Notes under the pieces: generated by a model | Databases searched by the model: none | What the model saw: the letters and a program-made list of their open reading frames with translations, nothing else | Told to the model about the DNA's origin: nothing | Assembly: GCF_023715725.1 (NCBI RefSeq) | Contig: NZ_JAMBOT010000006.1 | Coordinates: 62,001 to 126,000, forward strand | Source: Paenibacillus pasadenensis | GTDB taxonomy: Bacteria; Bacillota; Bacilli; Paenibacillales; Paenibacillaceae | Length of the DNA stretch: 64,000 bases | Direction: 5' to 3' | Translations under genes and position numbers: made by a program | Shown: positions 35,973-43,122 of the stretch, piece after piece | Layout: every line of letters starts with the position of its first letter | How positions within the stretch are numbered: position 1 is the stretch's first letter

Positions 35973-38384
35973 ATGGAACCAAAAAATTGGCAGCAGGAAC
36001 AAGAACGGCTAGAGCAGGTTAGAATCAAACTGCAAGCGAGAATCGCCGAGCTTGAACCGGAGGTAACGGGGCTCCGCGATCAAGCTGCAGAACTCCGCAG
36101 ACGGTTTTGGGAAGAAGTTACGATTAACACAGCTACGGATGAAGACTTTGAAGAGACCTTCCACAATATTAATCAGCAGTCTGCAGTACTGGCCGAACGA
36201 GAGCGCGGCCATAAGCTGCTGAAGCAGCAATGGAAAAATATGAACCGTCTGCTTCCTTCGCCTTATTTTGGACGCATTGATTTCCAGGAGGATGGCATTG
36301 GGCTCAGCGAGCAGATTTATATCGGCGTTTCCTCCTTCATGGAAAAAGACGGATTGAGTTTTTTGATTTATGACTGGCGCACGCCAATCGCGAGCATGTA
36401 CTACGATTATTCCCCAGGTGCGGCATCTTATGTTACGCCAACCGGCCGGATTGAAGGAACGATGGACCTCAAACGGCAGTTTCAGATTCACAACGGGCAA
36501 ATGCGCAACATGTTTGACGCAAGCGAAACGATCGGGGACGAATTGCTGCAGCAGGTGCTCGGCAAAGGCGCGGACTCACAGATGAAAAGTATTGTGGCCA
36601 CCATTCAGAAGGAACAAAACGCCATCATCCGCAATGAAAAAAGCCGGTTGCTGATCGTTCAAGGGGCTGCTGGGAGCGGCAAAACATCCGCAGCATTGCA
36701 GCGGGTCGCATACTTGCTTTACAAACACCGCCAGTCAATCAGGGCCGATCAGATCGTTTTATTTTCTCCCAATCCGATGTTCAACAGTTATATCTCCACC
36801 GTTCTTCCGGAGCTGGGCGAAGAGAATATGCAGCAGACGACGTTTCAGGAGTATCTTGATTACTGGCTGGACTCTTCCTTAAAGCCGGAGGATCCTTTTG
36901 ACCAGATTGAATATGTACTGACTGCACAAGATACGCCGGGGTATGAGGCTCGTCTTCAAGGTATTAAATACAAAGCTTCGGAGGCTTTTCTGGAAGACCT
37001 GCAGAACTACGGAAAATGGCTGGGGCAAAAAGGCATGCAATTCAACGGTATTAAGCTTCGGGACCGCGAATTGATCTCCGCTAAGCGAATGAAAGCAAAA
37101 TTTTATGAGTACGATCATTCTCTGCCTCTGTTCAATCGAGTCGTTCTTTTGCAGGAATGGCTGCTAACTGAACTGGCTTCGCTGGAGCGCAAGGAATGGG
37201 AAGCATCCTGGGTGGAGGAGGAGATCAATTATCTCGATAACGATCAATATGCTGAAGTATTTGGAAAGCTGCATAAAGACCGGGAGGTTTACGATCTTGC
37301 GGAGCATTACGCCTCCGTATTTGAAAGACTAACCAAAAAACGCCGGGAAGACGAGAGCGACATAGACTTCGCCGAGAAAGAGGAGAACTTGCTCCGTCGG
37401 CAAATCGTTAAGGAAGTTTTCAAACCGCTGAGGAGAAGCGTGAGAAAATTTTTGTTTGTAAATAGCAAAGGCATCTATGATCAATTGTTTGACGATAGGT
37501 ACCAGGAGAAAACGAATGCAGCCGACATCCCGGAACTGTGGACAGAAGTATGCCGTCAAACGAAGGACTCACTTGTCCGGAACGAGTTATTCCATGAAGA
37601 TGCAACTCCTTATTTGTATGTAAAAGAGCTGATTGAAGGCGTCCGGACGAACACGGAAATCCGGCATGTTTTTGTGGATGAAGGCCAGGATTATTCACCG
37701 TTTCAGTATGAATATCTCAAAAAGCTGTTTCCCCGTGCCCGAATGACCGTGCTCGGCGATTTTGGTCAAGCTATCTTCATGCAGGCGACGAATTTGGACT
37801 CGCCGGATTCGCCGCTGGTCCAGCTTTATGGTGAAGAAGATACAAGCTTGATCCGGCTTGTTCGCAGTTATCGCTCAACTAAGGAGATTGTTGAGTTTAC
37901 TAAGCTGATGCTCCCTGGCGGGGGAGAAATTACGCCGTTTGAACGGAGAGGCCACAAGCCGCTTCTGAAAAAAATGGGCAATAGTGATAACCGTACCGCT
38001 CAAATTGCAGCAGATATCGCCGAGCTCCAAGCCGAAGGCTTCGATTCCATCGCTGTCATTACGAAGACGGCAGCTGAAAGCAGGGAAGCCCATGAGGCGT
38101 TACAGGCTCATTTAGGTGAGGAATTGCAGCTCATCACAAAGGAGACCGTTCTGTTTGAAAAAGGCGTAATGGTGATCCCTGTTTATCTAGCCAAAGGTGT
38201 CGAGTTTGATGCTGTATTGATTCATGATGCTTCACCGGAAGCTTACAGCCAAAGTAACGAGCTCAAGCTTCTTTATACGGCGTGTACGCGGGCTATGCAC
38301 CGGCTAAATCTTTATTCAACGAGCGATTGGTCGCCTTTTGTTCAGGCATTGCCGGAGAGCAGATATGAGAATGCGATGAGTTGA
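35973..38384 (+). CDS. helD: RNA polymerase recycling helicase-like motor HelD
   Basis: An 803-residue SF1 (UvrD-like) ATPase. N-terminal antiparallel coiled coil (about 1-85), which in HelD enters the RNA polymerase secondary channel; HelD-specific PYFGRIDF and YDWRTPIASMYYDY; Walker A GAAGSGKTSAALQR near residue 232; motif II FVDEGQDYSPFQ; late motif KGVEFDAV. HelD removes stalled RNA polymerase from DNA and releases rifamycins in some species (family knowledge). The 235-base upstream gap holds the previous terminator and a CATTGA-TTTG-TCAATG inverted repeat at about 35911-35926 of unknown role. Confidence 0.92.
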   Translation: MEPKNWQQEQERLEQVRIKLQARIAELEPEVTGLRDQAAELRRRFWEEVTINTATDEDFEETFHNINQQSAVLAERERGHKLLKQQWKNMNRLLPSPYFGRIDFQEDGIGLSEQIYIGVSSFMEKDGLSFLIYDWRTPIASMYYDYSPGAASYVTPTGRIEGTMDLKRQFQIHNGQMRNMFDASETIGDELLQQVLGKGADSQMKSIVATIQKEQNAIIRNEKSRLLIVQGAAGSGKTSAALQRVAYLLYKHRQSIRADQIVLFSPNPMFNSYISTVLPELGEENMQQTTFQEYLDYWLDSSLKPEDPFDQIEYVLTAQDTPGYEARLQGIKYKASEAFLEDLQNYGKWLGQKGMQFNGIKLRDRELISAKRMKAKFYEYDHSLPLFNRVVLLQEWLLTELASLERKEWEASWVEEEINYLDNDQYAEVFGKLHKDREVYDLAEHYASVFERLTKKRREDESDIDFAEKEENLLRRQIVKEVFKPLRRSVRKFLFVNSKGIYDQLFDDRYQEKTNAADIPELWTEVCRQTKDSLVRNELFHEDATPYLYVKELIEGVRTNTEIRHVFVDEGQDYSPFQYEYLKKLFPRARMTVLGDFGQAIFMQATNLDSPDSPLVQLYGEEDTSLIRLVRSYRSTKEIVEFTKLMLPGGGEITPFERRGHKPLLKKMGNSDNRTAQIAADIAELQAEGFDSIAVITKTAAESREAHEALQAHLGEELQLITKETVLFEKGVMVIPVYLAKGVEFDAVLIHDASPEAYSQSNELKLLYTACTRAMHRLNLYSTSDWSPFVQALPESRYENAMS

Positions 38385-38398
38385 TGGTTATACGCGCA

Positions 38399-38433
38399 CA
38401 GCCTTGGCCGATTGTCGGCCAAGGCTGTTTTTT
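38399..38433. terminator. Bidirectional terminator between helD and the HAAS gene
   Basis: 13-bp perfect stem CAGCCTTGGCCGA / TCGGCCAAGGCTG with a TTG loop and six T. Confidence 0.85.
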
Positions 38434-38449
38434 ACGGAATATGTGCGCG

Positions 38450-39010
38450 TTATCCGCGAATTCGAGTTTCCAGCATGCTGTGGTACCGGTCGGACAGAGC
38501 GGCAAGATAGTTCTTCAGGTTCTTCCAGCTGACAAAAGCAATGGCGCCAATGATTGAGGCTACAACAAGTGCAAAAGGAAAGCTCCAAACAGCTGGAACT
38601 TCATAGCCTGGGGCAATGCTCATATTAATCCAGGTGGCGCCAAAAGTACGAATAATGCCGGCAAGCACAATGATAACGGCGCAAAATCCAAAGCCGTAAG
38701 CAATCGTTCCTAAAATCGGAACTACGGCAATACTAAGTAATCCCGCAGTGCAGTAAAAGCCGATTTTACTCATCACTTCTTTGAAGGAGCGAGGGTTGGT
38801 CTGAGAAATATATTCGCTGCTGTATGCTTTGGCTAATTTTTTGGGATCGCCTAGTCTAGCTAAAATGATCTGTTCCGGTTGTCCATCCTGAATTCCGTGC
38901 ATAATGTGACTTTCGATTTCTCGAATCGCATCCTGCATTTCTTCTTCCGGCAATGCTTTTAAACTCGTTTGGAATTTACTCAAATAAGATTTTACCATTG
39001 GGCTCATCAT
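38450..39010 (-). CDS. HAAS/DUF1700-type membrane protein
   Basis: A 186-residue protein with the N-terminal HAAS helical signature (YLSKFQTSLKALPEEEMQDA, LGDPKKLAKAY) followed by about three membrane helices. It overlaps the end of the PadR gene by 35 bases. PadR-HAAS pairs are a known arrangement in Firmicutes; the membrane protein is thought to receive the regulator or respond to envelope state (weakly established). Start at the first of two ATG codons after GGCGGAGAA. Confidence 0.85.
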   Translation of the reverse strand: MMSPMVKSYLSKFQTSLKALPEEEMQDAIREIESHIMHGIQDGQPEQIILARLGDPKKLAKAYSSEYISQTNPRSFKEVMSKIGFYCTAGLLSIAVVPILGTIAYGFGFCAVIIVLAGIIRTFGATWINMSIAPGYEVPAVWSFPFALVVASIIGAIAFVSWKNLKNYLAALSDRYHSMLETRIRG

Positions 39011-39353
39011 TGTTCTCCGCCTTTAATTTCTCAATTTGATGCACAGCCTGGACGATCATACTCCAGTCCTGGGCCATTTTTTCAGCTAATTGTTGTCCTT
39101 GCGAGGTCAGCCGGTAATACTTTCTTGGTGGACCTGAATCGGACTCCTGCCAAAATGATTCGAGAAGCTTTTCATTAACTAACCTGCGTAAAATGGGATA
39201 AAGCGTCCCTTCCGTAACAGCAAGTGCTTCCCAGCGATTCAATGTCGTGACCAGTTCGTATCCATACGTCGGCTTGCTGCCGATCAAGGATAACACGCAA
39301 TACTCCAGTATTCCTCGTCTAACTTGAGAAGTCCATTCGGGCATAGTGATCAT
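38976..39353 (-). CDS. PadR-family transcriptional regulator
   Basis: A 125-residue PadR regulator: winged helix (GILEYCVLSLIGSKPTYGYEL, VTEGTLYPILRRLVNEKLL, wing RKYYRLTSQG) and a C-terminal dimer helix (AEKMAQDWSMIVQAVHQIEKL). First gene of a two-gene operon with the HAAS membrane protein. Its promoter has a perfect palindrome between -35 and -10, so it most likely represses itself. ATG at 39353 or 39344 could start; AGGGAG lies before both. Confidence 0.9.
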   Translation of the reverse strand: MITMPEWTSQVRRGILEYCVLSLIGSKPTYGYELVTTLNRWEALAVTEGTLYPILRRLVNEKLLESFWQESDSGPPRKYYRLTSQGQQLAEKMAQDWSMIVQAVHQIEKLKAENNDEPNGKILFE

Positions 39354-39371
39354 ATCTCCCTTACTGGCAAC

Positions 39372-39400
39372 ATCTTATCACACAGTACTGTGCGTTGCAA
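39372..39400 (-). promoter_or_regulatory. PadR operon promoter with palindromic operator
   Basis: On the minus strand: TTGCAA (39395-39400), 17 bases, TAAGAT (39372-39377). The spacer contains the perfect 12-bp palindrome CACAGTACTGTG (39381-39392), the natural place for an autorepressor site. Confidence 0.7.
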
Positions 39401-39572
39401 GGTACTAGGTGAAAAAATGAATCCCATCATGACTGAACTTGGTTAACGCCAATAATCAGCATGTCCAAAATGAAATAAGCTGGCTCCAGTGATCGACCGG
39501 AACCAGCTTATTGCCTGTAGACTTGACCAAAGCGGAGACATTGTTTTGCTCCGTTTTTATAAAAATCTCAGT

Positions 39573-41243
39573 CTAAGGATTTAAAACGGTGAAGCGCCAT
39601 GTCTGATTCGCTGAGCCTGTTTCTGCCCACTGGATGACAGGGGCGCCGTCTCCTGTTGAACCGCCGCTAATGCCTAACACTTTGTTGCTTTTACGGTTTT
39701 TAATTTTGAAATAACCGTTGCCTACGTCAACGAGCTGCCATTGCTGGCTGTTTGAGCTGCTGCTGCTCCATTGAACACTCTGTCCGCCGTCAGCCACTGA
39801 GGCGTCTTTAATATCCATATACTTTCCGCTGTTAATGTTTTTGATCTTGTAATATCCCGGATCCGCCGCTTCAAACTTCCACGATTGGCTGGCTGCTCCG
39901 GTATAAGGCCGCTGTTCGAGAGTCGCTTCGTCTGACGTAGATTGGCTGGTAATTCCAAGCGCCTTGCTGGAATTGCCGTTCACAATGGAGTAAGTTTTCT
40001 GCGTATCAATAAGGGAAGAAGCGACAGGGCTCCAAGTTCCAGCGGCCAAATCAATATTCCATTGCTGGTAGCCATTAATAATTGGCTTGCCGGCGGAATC
40101 AAACGTGAGCGGGTAGAACGCATTTCGGCCAGGTCCGGTACTCGCAGGTCCGGTGCCGGCTTTGTTTTTCATGTTGTTCCAACGGTCGCCGATGAACATG
40201 TATACGGTGCCGGTTGAGCCTTGAATTGGCAGGATCTGATCAATCTGCGTATCGAAAGAATTCGAGCCGGTAGGGCTGGTGCCGGAGTAAGAGGCTCCGT
40301 TCCAAGCAGTTGTTCCGGCATAGGCGGCGGAGCTCCAGTCGCCCAACATGCTCGTTGCCGTGTAGTAATAGGTCGGGCTGGATTCCCATCCGTTTGTCTG
40401 GGAGGCTAGCATATAGTATTTGGCGCCAACTTTAAATATTGTCGTTGCTTCTTTATAAGGAGCGGTTGAACTCAACGTTTTGGAGGATGTCACTTTGATT
40501 TCATACTCATTCTCTGCATTTAATGCCGTTTCCAGCTTGCTGATTTGAATGCCGGAGTTATAGTCGGGCTCTCCGTTTGATTTTACTTTCAAGTCAATCG
40601 TGTAGGAAATATAGACGCTGCCGTCACTGTCGGTGAAAATGGAGCCGAGGTCGCCCATTGCGTAACCGCCCGGTTTGATTATGTTCTTTTGGTATGTGAA
40701 GGTGCCTGTTGGAGAATCGCTATACCAAATTGAAATCGTATTGCGCTGCTTGATTTCGTTTTTGTAACCCCATTCCATGTACATCACGTATTTGCCGATT
40801 ACGCTGTTATACTGCACCAAAGGTCTGCCAAACCATTGGTTTTTATCGAATGCCGGTATTGTCGTATCCGGGTTTGCGGCACGATAAGTATCGATTGACG
40901 GGAAGTCAACAGCTTCTCTGTGAGCCGTCCAGGTAACGAGATCCGTTGACGAATAAGCGCTAACTTTCTTTTCCCAGTTTGGATTATCCGTTCCGTCAGG
41001 CAGCTTCGATGGTTCGGACGTGTCCAAGCCGTACCAATAATACGTATTTCCTTCCTTCATCATCCAGCCGCCTTGCGCCCAGACAGGAGCTCCGTCCGTT
41101 GCAGTCTTTTCCACGTTGTTAACAAGGAGCGTGGATGCGGCATGCGCTGATTGTGCAAACAGCATCGTTGAGAAGATCAACAGAGCAGCTAACCATGCTG
41201 CTGTTAATCTTTTCGGTATTGAAAGGTTCTGCGAATTGACCAT
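39573..41243 (-). CDS. Secreted GH43-like glycoside hydrolase with ricin-type lectin domain
   Basis: A 556-residue exported enzyme. Signal peptide 1-35 (cleavage AHA-AS), a five-bladed-propeller GH43-like catalytic part to about residue 405 (GAPVWAQGGWMMKEGNTYYW, SAYSSTDLVTW, FGRPLVQYN, DLGSIFTDSDGSVY), and a C-terminal ricin B-type domain about 415-556 with three QxW-like repeats (SQSWKF, SQQWQL, NQTWRF). The N-terminal pattern resembles the exo-beta-1,3-galactanase subfamily (GH43_24); this is an impression, not proven. ATG 41243 starts the signal peptide; upstream in-frame extension is not needed. The promoter is overlapped by a cre-like site, so expression should be glucose-repressed. Confidence 0.85.
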   Translation of the reverse strand: MVNSQNLSIPKRLTAAWLAALLIFSTMLFAQSAHAASTLLVNNVEKTATDGAPVWAQGGWMMKEGNTYYWYGLDTSEPSKLPDGTDNPNWEKKVSAYSSTDLVTWTAHREAVDFPSIDTYRAANPDTTIPAFDKNQWFGRPLVQYNSVIGKYVMYMEWGYKNEIKQRNTISIWYSDSPTGTFTYQKNIIKPGGYAMGDLGSIFTDSDGSVYISYTIDLKVKSNGEPDYNSGIQISKLETALNAENEYEIKVTSSKTLSSTAPYKEATTIFKVGAKYYMLASQTNGWESSPTYYYTATSMLGDWSSAAYAGTTAWNGASYSGTSPTGSNSFDTQIDQILPIQGSTGTVYMFIGDRWNNMKNKAGTGPASTGPGRNAFYPLTFDSAGKPIINGYQQWNIDLAAGTWSPVASSLIDTQKTYSIVNGNSSKALGITSQSTSDEATLEQRPYTGAASQSWKFEAADPGYYKIKNINSGKYMDIKDASVADGGQSVQWSSSSSNSQQWQLVDVGNGYFKIKNRKSNKVLGISGGSTGDGAPVIQWAETGSANQTWRFTVLNP

Positions 41244-41271
41244 AAAATTTTGCACCTCTCTCGGTGAAATT

Positions 41272-41281
41272 GAAGCGCTTC
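41272..41281. promoter_or_regulatory. Weak cre-like palindrome in the GH43 leader
   Basis: GAAGCGCTTC perfect palindrome between promoter and start of the GH43 gene. It has the cre core GCGC but misses flanking consensus bases. Confidence 0.35.
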
Positions 41282-41314
41282 CATAAACATTGTAGTCCAT
41301 AGTCTCACTCGAAA

Positions 41315-41350
41315 AATATATACTTAATCAACGAAATGTAAACGTTTTTA
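41315..41350 (-). promoter_or_regulatory. GH43 promoter with overlapping cre site
   Basis: Minus strand: TTTACA (41337-41342), 16 bases, TATATT (41315-41320). The 14-mer TGTAAACGTTTTTA at 41337-41350 matches the CcpA cre consensus TGWNANCGNTNWCA at all but one defined position and covers the -35 box, the classic layout for carbon catabolite repression. Confidence 0.65.
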
Positions 41351-41489
41351 TAAGATTTTTGCTGCCTTTGTGACAGGATTCGACCAATTTTGGTCTAGCC
41401 ATTCCTGGAAAGGAAACCATTTCATTTGAACCATGAAGATTTTGATTTATCTTTGCCGCTATAATGGTAAAATCAGATCAACCTATGTC

Positions 41490-41507
41490 AAGGAGGGCGA
41501 CCCCATT
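41490..41507 (+). promoter_or_regulatory. Strong ribosome binding site before an ATT codon
   Basis: AAGGAGG at 41490-41496, 8-base spacing, then ATT at 41505 in the frame of the membrane protein. No ATG, GTG or TTG lies at this distance. A TATAATGG box at about 41459 would put the transcription start downstream of the only in-frame ATG (41433). Confidence 0.55.
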
Positions 41508-42644
41508 CAACCTTTCGTATTCGCAATCGTGATTCCTTGCGTCTTACTGTTCAGCTTTCTCATTATGTTCCTTGTCATTGGCAACATAAAAAGAACAAGC
41601 GGCACTCTTTATAGGGCTCAAGAAGCCAAGCTGAGAATGGAGAAGCATCGAAACAAAACCCACCGCGCAAAATATTTGGCCAAATCGAGAGAAGAGATCG
41701 AAAGCTGGGGTAATCTCGGCGCATTGCCTGAAGTGCCTATTGAGGGGACGCTTGCTTCTCTTCATCGTGCCTTGCCCGACGATTATATTCAACAGATCAA
41801 ACAACGATATCTGAAGGAGCACCCCCATGTAGCGGAGGATCGTTTCGAGTTGCTGTTATTTGAATTAAAACGTTACTTTGTTGTTTGCTCTGTGCTTAAA
41901 AGTGTTCCGATGTTCAGTGACGAGGTAGATAGCGTTTGGCATGAGATGATTATGTATACAAGAGAATATGAACGTTTCGGACAGGAATTGTTAGGCGGAA
42001 CGCTGCATCATGCGCCAGCGGTTCAATCGGTTCCAGATCCGGGCGGCCGAGCCTGGTTTGATCTGATTTACTCCTATTTATTCCGCCTTCATGATTTTAC
42101 GCAAATTGCTTGGGGTCCTTTTTTCCGGCATCCTCTCGATAAGAGCCGATTGCTAGAGCTGCAGACGCTGCCGGAGGAAGAACTGCGCCGCAGATATTTC
42201 CGTGAGGGCGCTGATCCACAGCTGGTTCGCTATCTGCTTGATAAACTGATTCATCAGGGAGATCATGCACGTAATTTGAGGGAAGAATTACAGCGTGGTT
42301 CTGTACGAAAAAAAACTAACTTCGATCTGAACAATCCTGCATATGGCGTTTATTTTGCAGGGCTCATGGTCATGTATTCCATTTATCATCAGGATACATA
42401 TGCCACGCAAATGGAACAGCAACTGCCCCGAGATCCGGAACGCGAAAGCTCCTCGGCAAGCGTTTGTGCCGCGTCTGGCTGCGCAGGGGATTCAAAAAGC
42501 GGCAATGATGGCGGCTCCCATGACGGATCCAACAGCGGATGCTCAGGCGGCAGCAATTCGAGCAATAACAGCAGCTGCTCAAGCAGCAGTTGCTCCAGCG
42601 GCAGCAGCTGCGGCGGTGGCGGTTGTGGAGGCGGCGGAAGTTAG
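41505..42644 (+). CDS. Membrane protein with Ser/Gly/Cys-rich tail, apparent ATT start
   Basis: About 379 residues. A single N-terminal membrane helix (PFVFAIVIPCVLLFSFLIMF) is followed by a basic stretch, a soluble helical domain of about 290 residues (FELLLFELKRYFVVCSVLK, DEVDSVWHEMIMYTREYERF), and a 65-residue tail of Ser, Gly, Asn and Cys ending CGGGGCGGGGS. Similar tails occur on TIGR04222/YgcG-type membrane proteins. ATG 41433 has no ribosome binding site and adds 24 residues unlike a membrane-protein start, whereas ATT 41505 has a perfect one. Function unknown. Confidence 0.7.
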   Translation: MQPFVFAIVIPCVLLFSFLIMFLVIGNIKRTSGTLYRAQEAKLRMEKHRNKTHRAKYLAKSREEIESWGNLGALPEVPIEGTLASLHRALPDDYIQQIKQRYLKEHPHVAEDRFELLLFELKRYFVVCSVLKSVPMFSDEVDSVWHEMIMYTREYERFGQELLGGTLHHAPAVQSVPDPGGRAWFDLIYSYLFRLHDFTQIAWGPFFRHPLDKSRLLELQTLPEEELRRRYFREGADPQLVRYLLDKLIHQGDHARNLREELQRGSVRKKTNFDLNNPAYGVYFAGLMVMYSIYHQDTYATQMEQQLPRDPERESSSASVCAASGCAGDSKSGNDGGSHDGSNSGCSGGSNSSNNSSCSSSSCSSGSSCGGGGCGGGGS

Positions 42645-42651
42645 TCATACC

Positions 42652-42690
42652 AAAAGCTGTTCAGCGGCAACTTGCCGGGAACAGCCTTTT
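42652..42690 (+). terminator. Terminator of the Ser/Gly/Cys-tail gene
   Basis: AAAAGCTGTTC pairs with GAACAGCCTTTT around an inner CGGCAA/TTGCCG hairpin. Confidence 0.7.
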
Positions 42691-42743
42691 GCATCATGCC
42701 AGTTGATTTAATGCTTACTCTAAAGAAATGAGGAAGTAATGAG

Positions 42744-42881
42744 ATGAACATGCTTGCCATAGTGGGGATTATATCTAACGAACATGAGAGAAAACAAAAG
42801 AAGAAATGGGCTTGGCGGTGTTTTCTGTATGGGATCGTAATGATAGCTATATCAGCAGGAATAAATTTAATTTTTGATTAA
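42744..42881 (+). CDS. 45-residue hydrophobic small protein
   Basis: Small open frame with ATG 7 bases after GAGGAAG. It encodes a basic centre (HERKQKKKWAWR) followed by one membrane helix (FLYGIVMIAISAGINLIF), and a terminator follows 40 bases after the stop. No family recognised; good ribosome binding site and terminator are the support. Confidence 0.5.
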   Translation: MNMLAIVGIISNEHERKQKKKWAWRCFLYGIVMIAISAGINLIFD

Positions 42882-42920
42882 GCTTCAACCGGTATTTGCC
42901 CTTTAAATGAATTATTTCCG

Positions 42921-42947
42921 AAGCCGCGTTAATCGCGGCTTTTTTTA
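42921..42947 (+). terminator. Terminator
   Basis: AAGCCGCG / CGCGGCTT stem, 5-base loop, then TTTTTT. Confidence 0.75.
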
Positions 42948-42960
42948 CTGTTGTAAACAG

Positions 42961-43122
42961 AAGGAACCCTGAAAAGGAACATTCCGTCCGAATATTAGAC
43001 AAAAAACGATCCAATAATCGCTGTATATTAGTTTCAAGGGAGGTGAATAGCGAAAAATGTAAGCGTTTTACAAAATGGCCTTGGCTTCCATTTACCATTT
43101 AAGATTACTTAGGAGGTAGACA
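42961..43122 (+). repeat. Duplicated leader, copy 1
   Basis: Shares with 46141-46287 an ordered set of blocks: AGGAACCC, GAACATTCC, GACAAAAAA and GTATA-TTAG/GTAG at equal spacing. A TAGACA box and TATATT lie 22 bases apart, too far for a normal sigma-A promoter, suggesting activator control. A strong RBS (GGAGG) precedes the gene. Confidence 0.65.
43058..43072. promoter_or_regulatory. cre-like site in the first GH51-like leader
   Basis: TGTAAGCGTTTTACA is a near-palindrome with the CcpA core, lying about 35 bases downstream of the -10 box in a road-block position. The second GH51-like gene lacks it. Confidence 0.5.

Noticed and set aside
42343..42711. 122-codon Ala-rich plus-strand frame
   Set aside because: Frame-shifted reading of the Ser/Gly/Cys tail; the composition follows from the repeat DNA.
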